A DNA stretch of 64,000 bases from JAWPMT01 sp965242775 (lineage in GTDB: Bacteria; Bacteroidota; Bacteroidia; Cytophagales; Cyclobacteriaceae): NCBI GenBank assembly GCA_965242775.1, contig CBDETI010000034.1, positions 186,001 through 250,000 of the forward strand, read 5' to 3'. Positions 1 through 7,751 of this stretch are shown one piece after another (within the stretch, counting starts at the first letter, position 1; every line of letters starts with the position of its first letter). The position numbers and the translations under genes were made by a program. The notes beneath the pieces are model-generated. The model was not told the origin of the DNA and ran no database searches. It worked only from the letters and a program-made list of their open reading frames with translations.

Positions 1-172
1 CGAGGAAATCAAAATAATTGGGGAGTATGCCTATGACGTAGGCTATTACGAAGGACGGACCCTCCGAAGTGACCAGACCGAGGTGTCCTGGCAAGGTAAG
101 TACCTGATTGTTTGGCAAAAGGTAGACGGGGATTGGAAAATACATCTGGACGCTTGGAATCAGGTTAGATGA
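1..172 (+). CDS. C-terminal end of an NTF2-like (DUF4440/SnoaL-type) protein, partial
   Basis: An open frame enters from the left edge and stops at 170-172, giving the last 56 residues. The tail GKYLIVWQKVDGDWKIHLDAWN is cut here to its key pattern: a W-Q-K strand, then DGDWKIHLD, then a final W. This is the usual last two strands of DUF4440/NTF2-like proteins. Its stop overlaps the next start (ATGA, 169-172), so it is probably translationally coupled to the deacetylase. The N-terminus lies outside the window, so the subfamily cannot be set. Confidence 0.6.
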   Translation, partial: EEIKIIGEYAYDVGYYEGRTLRSDQTEVSWQGKYLIVWQKVDGDWKIHLDAWNQVR

Positions 173-1089
173 TCAGAACTGTTCTCATACTGATCCTTGG
201 CTTCCTTGCAGTTGCCGAGACCACAGGTCAACAAAAGCGGGTGTGCATTACCATCGACGACTTGCCCGGAACCAGCAGCAATCCGGAAGATTTTCGAGTG
301 ATCATGGGCCAAATGACCGCTTATCTCGATGGGCACGATTTGCCAGCCATTGGATTCGTAAACGAATACAAGCTGTATGAAAAAGATTCTCTCCAGATCA
401 CCCGTGTCGACCTACTGGATCGATGGTTGGATGCTGGACTCGAACTGGGAAATCATACCTACTCGCACATCTATATCAATCACGCCTCCATCGAGGAATA
501 TCAGACGGACGTCCTCCGTGGAGAGCGGATGCTAAGACCTATGTTAGCAAAACGCGGCCAGGTCCCCAGGTACTTCCGGCACACGCAACTACGAACCGGG
601 CCCACCGACAAGTATCGTAAACGCCTGAATCAATTTTTGGATCAGCTTGGGTACACCATCGCCCCGGTCACCTTTGACAATGATGAGTACATCTACGCCC
701 GCTGCTATGCCTGGGCAAAAGTCAACCGGCCAACCATGCTGGACAGCATTGCACAGGACTACTTAACATACATGGAACGTGTTGTTACCTATTTTGAGCA
801 GTTGTCCGCGGACTATTTAGGCTATCAGCCACCGCAGATCCTGCTTATTCATGCCAACCTGCTCAACGCCGATTACCTGGCTCCCCTACTCGACATTTTT
901 CGGAATCGAGGCTACGGGTTCACCACGCTCGACCAAGCCCTGACTGACGAAGCGTACAATCGACCCGAAGGCACCCACCGCCGAGGACCCTCCTGGATAC
1001 ATCGCTGGATGATCGCCGATGGCCTGGTACCCCCGCCCACGCCTCCTGTTTCACCTTTCATTGAGCACCTTTTCGCACAGATCCGATGA
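169..1089 (+). CDS. secreted polysaccharide deacetylase family protein
   Basis: The protein has 306 residues with an N-terminal signal peptide (about 1-20). The NodB-type metal site is visible: TIDDLPG with D30/D31, and NHTYSH with H96 and H100, the usual Asp-His-His triad. Family members remove acetyl groups from N-acetylated sugars in polysaccharides or peptidoglycan, and export fits a periplasmic or surface role. It overlaps the upstream NTF2-like gene and the downstream esterase by four bases each (ATGA), which indicates one operon. The sequence here is clearly GC-richer than after about 3.5 kb. The substrate is not known. Confidence 0.85.
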   Translation: MIRTVLILILGFLAVAETTGQQKRVCITIDDLPGTSSNPEDFRVIMGQMTAYLDGHDLPAIGFVNEYKLYEKDSLQITRVDLLDRWLDAGLELGNHTYSHIYINHASIEEYQTDVLRGERMLRPMLAKRGQVPRYFRHTQLRTGPTDKYRKRLNQFLDQLGYTIAPVTFDNDEYIYARCYAWAKVNRPTMLDSIAQDYLTYMERVVTYFEQLSADYLGYQPPQILLIHANLLNADYLAPLLDIFRNRGYGFTTLDQALTDEAYNRPEGTHRRGPSWIHRWMIADGLVPPPTPPVSPFIEHLFAQIR

Positions 1090-1940
1090 GATTGCTGCTG
1101 CCGCTCGTATTTGGGGCCATCGCCACCGTCATGCAGGGGCAAACTACCCTATCGGAAACCTCTGGCTATACCCTGCCACGGACAGCAGTGCATCACCTGC
1201 ATTCGAAAGTCAATGCTGTAGACTACAAGCTTTACATTTCACTGCCCGCGGACCATGGTTCCACTCCTAACAAACGCTATCCTGTACTCTACCTGCTCGA
1301 TGCAGATTATTCCTTTGCTATCGCCAAGAACATTGTGGATCACCTAAGTGAGCGAAACCACCTGCGGGATATGCTGGTGGTAGGCATTGCCTATGGAGGA
1401 CCGTTGCAATACCGTAAAAACCGAACGCGTGACTACACCCCCACCCGATCGATGGAAGCTGTAACTTTTCCCGAAATCCAACAACGATTTTCAGGAGGCG
1501 GACCCAATTTCCGGCGATTCATAACAGAGGAACTGGACCCTTACATGGCCGCACGTTTTGGCGGTTCGGGCTTCAAGGCCATCGCCGGACATTCCTATGG
1601 TGGTCTGTTTGTATCCTGGCTATTGACGCAACATCCTACACTTTTCGATGGATACATTATCGTCAGCCCATCGCTTTGGTACGATGATCACCTCATTGAG
1701 CGGCTTTCCTGGAATCTCAGTTCGGGACATAATCTGAAAGTATACTGCGGCGTAGGCAGTCGGGAGGTGAATCCGCAGTGGAATATGCCGCAGGACCTGG
1801 AGCGATTCGTGGAGAAATTGAAATCCTGCGGTAACGATCAGCTCGACCTGCAGTATTCCCGACATGACAATGAAACGCACAACAGCGTATTCCCGGCAGC
1901 GCTTAGCAACGGCATCCGACATGTTTTTGATGGCCACTAA
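1086..1940 (+). CDS. secreted alpha/beta hydrolase, enterochelin-esterase-like
   Basis: The protein has 284 residues with a short N-terminal signal sequence. A strand followed by YPVLYLLDADYSF and the nucleophile elbow GHSYGG (Ser170) fit the esterase D/Fes-like family. The likely acid and His lie near the end (NETHNSVFP). It starts inside the end of the deacetylase gene (ATGA overlap), so the two should be co-translated. Similar esterases recur in this window at 50.0 and 51.6 kb. Activity on a carboxyl ester is expected from the family; the substrate is unknown. Confidence 0.8.
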   Translation: MRLLLPLVFGAIATVMQGQTTLSETSGYTLPRTAVHHLHSKVNAVDYKLYISLPADHGSTPNKRYPVLYLLDADYSFAIAKNIVDHLSERNHLRDMLVVGIAYGGPLQYRKNRTRDYTPTRSMEAVTFPEIQQRFSGGGPNFRRFITEELDPYMAARFGGSGFKAIAGHSYGGLFVSWLLTQHPTLFDGYIIVSPSLWYDDHLIERLSWNLSSGHNLKVYCGVGSREVNPQWNMPQDLERFVEKLKSCGNDQLDLQYSRHDNETHNSVFPAALSNGIRHVFDGH

Positions 1941-1967
1941 CTAATTTACCCCCTCAACTCCTTACCC

Positions 1968-2948
1968 ATGAAAACCCTGCTTGCATCCCTTCTGATTTTC
2001 GCAGCCCTCCTTGGCCTGGCCCAACCTGCCTGGGACGACCAGAAACGACACGCACTCACTGAAAAATGCGAGGCCAATCTGACCCGGACTTTCCTGGTAT
2101 ATCAGGATGGCGACGAAGTGTTCAAATATGGCGACGACACAGCCGTATTCCCGGTATTCTCGGTGCGGAAAAGCCTCGTCAGCCTGCTCTTCGGGATCTA
2201 CGCCGAAAAGGGGAAGATCGACGTAAATGCCACATTGGAACAGCTCGGGATCGACGACCTGGAACCCCTGTCGGCAGCAGAAAAGCAAGCCACCGTCTTC
2301 CAACTGCTTCAGGCGCGATCCGGAGTGTATCACCCGGCGGCCTTTGAGACCAGCAGCATGCGACGGCAGCGGCCCGAACGCGGGAGTCAGTCGCCTGGGA
2401 CGCACTGGTATTACAACAACTGGGACTTCAATGCGCTCACGACGATATTTGAGCAAGCGACCGGAATGTCTGTGTTCCAAGCTTTTGACGAGCAAGTGGC
2501 GCAACCACTGGGCCTCCGTGACTTCTCGGTAAATGATCAGGAGTACATCTTCGAGGAAGCGCGATCGGTTCACAAAGCCACTTTCTGGAAACTCTCGGGC
2601 AGGGACCTGGGTACTATCGGCACGATGCTGCTCGATCAGGGGCGGGTAGGCCAAAAGCAAGTGGTCACAGCCGATTGGATCGAGCAAAGTGCAACGGCCT
2701 ACTCCGATGCCGGTTTAATGGGAGGCTACGGCCTGTGCTGGTGGGTGGCCACTGAAGGCAGGCACTATCCTTTTGTCACCTTGCCGGAAGGCACATTCAT
2801 GGCCCTGGGGACGGGTTTGCAACACCTCCTCGTACTCCCCACCTACAACATGGTTATTGTACACCAAACGCTGATCGAAAGTCCCGAGGACGAGCGGATG
2901 AAGGTCACGGCCCTGGCGAGGATCATCAAGTTGGTGTTGGATCAGTAA
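1968..2948 (+). CDS. secreted serine hydrolase, class C beta-lactamase/PBP-like
   Basis: The protein has 326 residues with a signal peptide (about 1-19). The catalytic SxxK is SVRK (S65-K68) and the second motif is YNN (Y149-N151). The third motif is probably near GTGLQH in the C-terminal part. These are the marks of the class C beta-lactamase-like serine hydrolases (esterases, D-aminopeptidases). It starts 27 bases after the esterase and probably closes the operon. Four other members of this family are present (29.9, 38.8, 57.4 and 61.0 kb), a notable number for 64 kb. Antibiotic hydrolysis should not be assumed. Confidence 0.8.
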   Translation: MKTLLASLLIFAALLGLAQPAWDDQKRHALTEKCEANLTRTFLVYQDGDEVFKYGDDTAVFPVFSVRKSLVSLLFGIYAEKGKIDVNATLEQLGIDDLEPLSAAEKQATVFQLLQARSGVYHPAAFETSSMRRQRPERGSQSPGTHWYYNNWDFNALTTIFEQATGMSVFQAFDEQVAQPLGLRDFSVNDQEYIFEEARSVHKATFWKLSGRDLGTIGTMLLDQGRVGQKQVVTADWIEQSATAYSDAGLMGGYGLCWWVATEGRHYPFVTLPEGTFMALGTGLQHLLVLPTYNMVIVHQTLIESPEDERMKVTALARIIKLVLDQ

Positions 2949-3099
2949 GCGCAATTCAGGGGGTTTAGAAGCCTCACTTCCCACCGCTCAACTTTGCTCA
3001 CTACCCCCCTCGCGCATGCCGGAGCTTTCGGCCCCGCGAGCCACCCACAAGGCAAGCCTCATCTCCGGCTTATGCTTTTTGGCTATGGGGTATGGGTTC

Positions 3100-3534
3100 T
3101 TAGTTGTTGGGTTCAGTTTTCAGATCCTTTCGCCAGATCTCGTAGGAAGGTTTGTCCATGTATGACTGGCGATTGATGATTACTGCTTTTTCAATTCCCT
3201 TCTCGAAAATGGCTGAGAAGCCATAGTCATAAACGAGATAATATATCAGGCTTGATTTTGGACTTTTATACAAGCCAGTAAAGAAAAGAAAGTCGTATCC
3301 CATATGGTCGAGTACCTCTTTTCTGATCGTCGCTTTACCCTCCGGGCAAAGAGTTTTGAGAATCCGGCGGTTTTTTCGAAGCTTGCTGTTAAGTCGTTGC
3401 ATGTACAATTCATCCTCTGCTTTGTGCTGGTTATTGAAGGAATTTCTGCAATAGGCATCACAAAATTTCTTATCTGACCTTCCAGTAAGGGATTTGCCGC
3501 ATTGCAAACAGGTTTGAGGAGAAAAGTTATTCAT
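3100..3534 (-). CDS. small zinc-ribbon protein divergent from the integrase
   Basis: The protein has 144 residues. The N-terminus has C9-x2-C12-G-K, then GRSDKKFC and a further CRNSFN, which makes a CxxC...CxxxC zinc ribbon like those of small Bacteroidota DNA-associated proteins. The rest has no motif I recognise. It is transcribed away from the recombinase gene across a 76-bp gap. It could be a chromosomal neighbour or an accessory factor or regulator of the integrase; nothing in the sequence decides this. Confidence 0.6.
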   Translation of the reverse strand: MNNFSPQTCLQCGKSLTGRSDKKFCDAYCRNSFNNQHKAEDELYMQRLNSKLRKNRRILKTLCPEGKATIRKEVLDHMGYDFLFFTGLYKSPKSSLIYYLVYDYGFSAIFEKGIEKAVIINRQSYMDKPSYEIWRKDLKTEPNN

Positions 3535-3610
3535 TTTTATAAGTACTTATTTTCGAATATAAACACTTATAAAGTCAGTAAAGAAGTGCTCCAAAGTTTT
3601 CTTTAACCTG
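3535..3610. promoter_or_regulatory. divergent intergenic region with 12-bp palindrome
   Basis: This 76-bp AT-rich gap separates the zinc-ribbon gene (minus) from the recombinase gene (plus). It holds the perfect palindrome ATAAGTACTTAT at 3539-3550 and a near repeat of its half (ACACTTATAAAG) at about 3563-3574. A shared operator or overlapping promoters is plausible. No clear Bacteroidota -7/-33 pair could be fixed by eye. Confidence 0.35.
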
Positions 3611-4486
3611 ATGAAAACGACTATCGTTGCTGAAAGTAAAAGAAGCCAAGAATACCTACTTGCACTTCGACTCCTCCAAACACAGCTAGAGGTTTGTAGG
3701 TACAGCCCTTCCACTCGAATTACCTATTTCCGATTGTTCCGGTCCTTTTTGCGACATGTTTATCCGCTACCTCTTCATCGTATCACCAATCAGCATGTGC
3801 GCACGTATCATCAGGCGCTGATCAGAGAAAGGAATATCTCCAGGTCCTATCAAAACCAGTCAGTGAATGCGCTAAAGTTTTACCTGGAGAAGGTGCTCGG
3901 ACAAGATCGGCAGCGCATAGAGTTAGAACGGCCATTGAAGCAGCGAAAGCTTCCCGAGGTTTTAAGCCTGAAGGAAGTGCAGTCAATTTTGCAGCATACG
4001 GCAAATACGAAACACAAGGCCATGCTTACCACTTTGTACTCATCGGGTTTGCGAATTGGAGAATTACTAAACCTTAGAATTCAAGATATAGATGGGGAGC
4101 AGCAACGCATTTGGGTGCGTGCCGGCAAGGGTCAGAAGGATAGAGTAACCCTATTATCGCCGTTGCTGCTGAAGCTGCTTAGGAAGTACTATCGGGAATA
4201 TCAGCCTCGGGAATATCTTTTCGAAGGACCCCCAGGGGGTCAGTACAGTGGAAGCAGTGTACGAAAAGTACTGGGTCGGGCGGTTAAGAAAGCTGGGATT
4301 AGGAAGGCCGTGAGGCCCCACACGCTAAGGCACAGCTTTGCTACACACCTGCTCGAAAACGGCACTAATCTGCGCTACATCCAAGAGTTGCTAGGACACA
4401 ATAGTCCTAAGACCACCGAAATATATACCCACGTTAGCAGCAAGAAGTTAAGTGATGTCAAGAGCCCTTTGGACTTGATGGAATAA
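3611..4486 (+). CDS. tyrosine recombinase, proposed integrase of the cassette array
   Basis: The protein has 291 residues: an N-terminal SAM-like DNA-binding domain (about 15-100) and a C-terminal catalytic domain. All six active-site residues are visible: R148 (GLRIG), K173 (AGKGQKDR), H237 and R240 (HTLRHSF), H263 (LGH) and Y272 (EIYTH). The tail SPLDLM resembles the C-terminus of integron integrases. However, the extra helix segment that IntI proteins carry before the H-x-x-R box seems absent, and the protein is shorter than the usual 320-340 residues. It points towards the array, whereas most integrons have intI divergent from the cassettes. I infer that it acts on the attC-like sites below; a solitary XerC-like enzyme is the alternative. 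Confidence 0.85.
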   Translation: MKTTIVAESKRSQEYLLALRLLQTQLEVCRYSPSTRITYFRLFRSFLRHVYPLPLHRITNQHVRTYHQALIRERNISRSYQNQSVNALKFYLEKVLGQDRQRIELERPLKQRKLPEVLSLKEVQSILQHTANTKHKAMLTTLYSSGLRIGELLNLRIQDIDGEQQRIWVRAGKGQKDRVTLLSPLLLKLLRKYYREYQPREYLFEGPPGGQYSGSSVRKVLGRAVKKAGIRKAVRPHTLRHSFATHLLENGTNLRYIQELLGHNSPKTTEIYTHVSSKKLSDVKSPLDLME

Positions 4487-4505
4487 CGGTATATTTGAAA
4501 GGTAT

Positions 4506-4528
4506 ATAACGCGCACAGTGCGCGTTAT
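4506..4528. repeat. perfect 23-bp palindrome, part of putative attI
   Basis: Arms ATAACGCGCAC and GTGCGCGTTAT pair perfectly around one A. The palindrome lies 19 bp after the recombinase stop and just before the first cassette junction. It could be a recombinase-binding element of attI, an intrinsic terminator without a T-run, or the remains of a short attC. Confidence 0.6.
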
Positions 4529-4540
4529 GCTATAGTTAGA
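4529..4540 (+). other. attI-like junction; start of cassette 1
   Basis: GTTAGAAGC at 4535-4543 is the reverse complement of GCTTCTAAC, which sits at the 5' edge of the first attC-like site (5050-5058). This places the left boundary of cassette 1 at the GTTA of 4535, directly after the 23-bp palindrome. By position it is the insertion point next to the integrase. Confidence 0.55.
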
Positions 4541-4547
4541 AGCAATC

Positions 4548-5066
4548 ATGCCACGGAAATATATTGTCGCAAACAGAAGTCCAATAACTCTTTTTTTAGC
4601 AATTGTAATTACACCAATTTCTGGTTCCGCTTTGACCTTGGAATTGGGTTTTCGAGGTATAAATTGGTTTGGAATCTCTTTGCTTTTGTGGGTTCGATGG
4701 ATTTGGGAACTAAACTACATTAATAATAAGGACTTGAAAGGTGAGGATCACTTCGACCTAAGAATTACAAATATCTCCTACTGGTTGATGTCCGCTATTT
4801 ATGCACTTATAGCCATGAAATTATTGCCTCTTAAAAGTGCAATGCTTCCGGAATGGTTGATGGGAGCTTTGTTCATAATCCATGCGATCTTTGCATATTA
4901 TATTTTATGGATAACCGCTAGAACTTGCCAATTAACAATTTTAAATCGAGAACCAACAACCTTGGAAGTAATTGGATATTGGGTACACTTGACATTCTAC
5001 CCACTTGGTATTTGGACTGTCCATAGGCCAATTCATAAATTAAAAGCAGCTTCTAACAAGCGCTAA
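4548..5066 (+). CDS. cassette 1: small multi-pass membrane protein of unknown function
   Basis: The protein has 172 residues with about four hydrophobic segments (roughly 12-30, 36-50, 80-95 and 103-125) and a charged C-terminus ending SNKR. I do not recognise the family. The start is 13 bases after the GTTA junction, and the TAA stop lies inside the 5' arm of the downstream attC-like site, so gene and site are packed together. As the gene nearest the recombinase it should be the latest arrival if the array grows at attI. Confidence 0.65.
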   Translation: MPRKYIVANRSPITLFLAIVITPISGSALTLELGFRGINWFGISLLLWVRWIWELNYINNKDLKGEDHFDLRITNISYWLMSAIYALIAMKLLPLKSAMLPEWLMGALFIIHAIFAYYILWITARTCQLTILNREPTTLEVIGYWVHLTFYPLGIWTVHRPIHKLKAASNKR

Positions 5067-5286
5067 GCGGCATATGAGTGAGTGGTTCTTTGCCATTGGT
5101 ATTAGAATATGCACCACTCCCCCGCCCTCCAGGACAGCAAGTCGTTCTTAGCGCCTGTTGTACTTGGAGATTGAACCTGCGAAACGCAGTACTTTGCAGA
5201 TACTGTTGTGGTTATTGAGCAGGGTCGTTATCTTAGAATAAAAAGCAAAAGGGGTTCATACGCCACTTAGCTGTACGTTAGATGTA
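5053..5286 (+). repeat. attC-like site 1 (long form)
   Basis: The 5' arm CTAACAAGCGCTAAGCGGCA pairs with the 3' arm GCCACTTAGCTGTACGTTAG: CTAAC/GTTAG and GCTAAG/CTTAGC with a mismatched spacer (AAGC against TGTA). The interior is about 190 bp. The layout matches an integron attC (R, spacer, L). Confidence 0.8.
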
Positions 5287-5326
5287 AGCCTCGCACCAGC
5301 CAAGTTTAGCTGAACTCCTAAAATTT

Positions 5327-6118
5327 ATGGATAAACCTGAAGACATAAAATTTGCGCGAATAACCAAACTGTCTGCCTTCAGCCTACTTTCAACTGAATT
5401 CGGAACTAGAATAGATCAAATCAACAGTATCCGAATCAAGAACCAAGAATTGATAGATCGAGAAGTATTGAACTTTCGAGAAAGCATATCTGACAAGCAG
5501 CATCTTTTTGGACGCCAACTAACTGAGAGCAATGAGATAACTGAGATGCTTGAACTCATGGGGCACGACACTTTCATTCGCCTTCAGTATCCGAACCTTA
5601 TCAGACAAACACTTCTAACTTCAGTCTTTTCAACATTGGAGATGTTCAGCAGACGGCTTGTAAAGTTGGCAGAAGAGAAGTCTGAATCAAAAATAAAGTT
5701 CAGGGACTTAAGTAGCTCAGGAGGTGAACTTGAACAGGTCAATAAATACTTCAAACTAGTTCAGAACATTAACTTCGAAAAGGTTAACGAGCAGTGGTCA
5801 ACACTGCAAGATCTTAGAACACTTCGGAATTTCATTGCTCATCAATCTGGAAACGTTGCAGCATTTGAGGAACAAAAGGGAGAGAAACAATGCTCCAAGC
5901 TAAAGAAGCTTATTGACAGGCGAACAATGGAAATTAGAGAGGATCAACTTTTCATTCCTCAGGATAATGAGTTCTCTTTATTATCAATGCGAGCAAGTAA
6001 GCAATACTTCGAACACATTGCTAAAGCCTTAGAAAAGATCACTAAAAATCCAACCATTCAAATCAGTTCAGAAATGCAGGAGGACGGAACAATCAAAACA
6101 ACCAGAACCGAGATATAA
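5327..6118 (+). CDS. cassette 2: HEPN-motif protein
   Basis: The protein has 263 residues, is mostly helical and highly charged, and has no signal peptide. LRNFIAHQ (R167-x4-H172) is the Rx4-6H motif of HEPN RNases and toxins, set in a helix after a conserved-looking LQDLRTL. HEPN proteins often act as RNA-cutting effectors in toxin-antitoxin, abortive infection and restriction-linked systems. No antitoxin partner is encoded in the same cassette. Unit boundaries are supported by complementarity between its first bases (GTTAGATGTAAGC) and GCCTACATCTAAC at its own site. Assignment rests on the motif and helical context only. Confidence 0.6.
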   Translation: MDKPEDIKFARITKLSAFSLLSTEFGTRIDQINSIRIKNQELIDREVLNFRESISDKQHLFGRQLTESNEITEMLELMGHDTFIRLQYPNLIRQTLLTSVFSTLEMFSRRLVKLAEEKSESKIKFRDLSSSGGELEQVNKYFKLVQNINFEKVNEQWSTLQDLRTLRNFIAHQSGNVAAFEEQKGEKQCSKLKKLIDRRTMEIREDQLFIPQDNEFSLLSMRASKQYFEHIAKALEKITKNPTIQISSEMQEDGTIKTTRTEI

Positions 6119-6126
6119 GCCTACAT

Positions 6127-6355
6127 CTAACAGGCGATATAGCGAATGGCCAACTGAGCCCTTTGATACTTTTGTGCAACTCGTCCGTTTCACTGCCCAT
6201 TCTGCAAGTTTTTGAGCTTTTGGAAACTTCTTCCTTTCTGGCCTTTATCTTGCATAACGCATTTCCTCTAGCCGACTCTTGTGGTGGTTGGGCAGTTCCA
6301 CTACCTTAGTACTTTTTAGAGAGGGTATGGCCACTCGCCATATCTGATCGTTAGC
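6127..6355 (+). repeat. attC-like site 2 (long form)
   Basis: The 5' arm CTAACAGGCGATATAGCG pairs with the 3' arm CGCCATATCTGATCGTTAG; the next bases (AATGGCC / GGCCACT) extend the stem. The spacer AGGC is unpaired against TGAT. Total length is 229 bp. Confidence 0.85.
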
Positions 6356-6372
6356 AACTATACTCAGGAAAG

Positions 6373-6924
6373 ATGGATATCAAACGAACTAGCAAATTCC
6401 TGAGCCTAATTCTGAGACACAAACCTGAAACAATTGGAATTTCATTGGACTCGAACGGATGGGCTGGAGTAGATGAACTTTTAAACAAAATGAGTCAACA
6501 GGGCACTTTGATTGAACTGTCGGAATTGGAAACAGTGGTCGCAGAGAACGACAAGCAAAGATTTGAATTCAATGAAGATCGCACATTAATTCGAGCTCGA
6601 CAGGGACACTCGATTTCTATAGAACTTGGGCTGGAACCTCAGGAACCACCTAATTTTTTATTTCATGGAACTGCTGAACGAAACATTAATTCCATAAAGG
6701 AGAAAGGAATTACAAAAGGCGAACGGCATCATGTTCACTTATCGCTTGACGAAAGGACTGCTATGAATGTAGGAATGAGATACGGAAAACCAGTTGTTTT
6801 AACTGTCGATGCTCGTAAGATGTATGAAAATTCACATTTGTTTTTTCTAACTGAGAACGGTGTTTGGCTTACAGAACATGTGCCAACAATCTATATAACT
6901 TGGGCTGATGAATTTCTTAGATAG
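6373..6924 (+). CDS. kptA: cassette 3: RNA 2'-phosphotransferase (Tpt1/KptA family)
   Basis: The protein has 183 residues, the normal length for KptA. The family moves an internal RNA 2'-phosphate to NAD+, giving ADP-ribose 1'',2''-cyclic phosphate. The N-terminal winged-helix lobe has the Arg-His pair (R15-H16, LRHKPE). IRARQGHS, FHGTAERN and MRYGKPVVL in the C-terminal lobe are the usual NAD+-binding and catalytic blocks. Bacterial relatives have no clear housekeeping role; repair of RNA damage or reversal of RNA modification is a possibility. The end overlaps the next gene by 17 bases, so the two are coupled. Confidence 0.9.
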   Translation: MDIKRTSKFLSLILRHKPETIGISLDSNGWAGVDELLNKMSQQGTLIELSELETVVAENDKQRFEFNEDRTLIRARQGHSISIELGLEPQEPPNFLFHGTAERNINSIKEKGITKGERHHVHLSLDERTAMNVGMRYGKPVVLTVDARKMYENSHLFFLTENGVWLTEHVPTIYITWADEFLR

Positions 6925-7501
6925 AATTTTCAATATCAAAACTAAGCGCCAATTCCTTAGGAAGGAACCAAAGGAAGATTTGCTTCATCTATGGGAGGAT
7001 GATTATCTTATGATTGAACTGATTCCTTCAGAGAATCTGGAATTTGTGAAAAAAGAGACAAAACGAATTGAAGCTTTTGGTGAGGAACATTTTGACGGAA
7101 CAGGATTTACTGACATTACTCCAATTGGAGAACAGTCCTTTAAAACATTAGATAAAATGATTCAGGCTAACGAGGTAAGGAACGTTTTTAGTGATGTCGG
7201 TTTAGACACAGTAACCAAGGTTCATCAACAAGGCGTTGGTAAAATGACATCTTACAACCCTCCTTATGGATTTGGGACAACAAGTTTTGCTGTACTAATC
7301 GACCAAGATGACAAAACCGGATACCTCGAACACATTTCTCTAACTGGCAAAGTCAACCCTTCCAAACTAGATAAACTCACAACAGGCTTAATGAATTTCG
7401 CATCCAAATATGACTTTATAGGAGTGAACTGGTACAGAACTTTCTACTCTCAACTTACGAACGAAAAGGAAGCAAAGGAATTCATAATAAACAGTTGCTA
7501 A
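6908..7501 (+). CDS. cassette 3: protein of unknown function coupled to KptA
   Basis: The protein has 197 residues, is soluble and acidic, and has no motif I recognise. A C-terminal block (SYNPPYGFGTTSFAVLID through DFIGVNWYRTFYSQ) looks like a compact alpha/beta domain. It begins within the last 17 bases of the kptA-like gene in another frame, so it is probably made together with it. Its stop codon TAA is part of the CTAAC box of attC-like site 3. A role as partner, substrate or immunity factor of KptA is open. Confidence 0.6.
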   Translation: MNFLDRIFNIKTKRQFLRKEPKEDLLHLWEDDYLMIELIPSENLEFVKKETKRIEAFGEEHFDGTGFTDITPIGEQSFKTLDKMIQANEVRNVFSDVGLDTVTKVHQQGVGKMTSYNPPYGFGTTSFAVLIDQDDKTGYLEHISLTGKVNPSKLDKLTTGLMNFASKYDFIGVNWYRTFYSQLTNEKEAKEFIINSC

Positions 7502-7731
7502 CATACGATATAGCGCATGGCCTTACATAGCCATCTGCCAAGAGCCTGCAAAACATCCCGCTTATATGCCGCCAAGAAACTGATGTGCTTTCTACCCTAT
7601 CCTGCTCGTGGGAGTTTTTTATCTGGGAATGACGCAGTGCCCTTCTGAACCTTTGATCACTCCGGCAGATAAGCTACTTTTATCGCAATAAATTAAGCTC
7701 GGAGGCCACAGCGCCATATCTGGGCGTTAGC
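7498..7731 (+). repeat. attC-like site 3 (long form)
   Basis: The 5' arm CTAACATACGATATAGCGC pairs with GCGCCATATCTGGGCGTTAG. Length is 234 bp. A 3' half-site near 31060-31104 shares this site's right end almost base for base (AAGCTCGGAGGCC then GCGCCATATCT). Confidence 0.85.
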
Positions 7732-7751
7732 TACAAAATCAAATCGAAAAA

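Noticed and set aside
2994..3176. Open frame of 60 codons on the plus strand after the serine hydrolase
   Set aside because: It has no start context or family pattern and overlaps the 3' end of the zinc-ribbon gene on the other strand.
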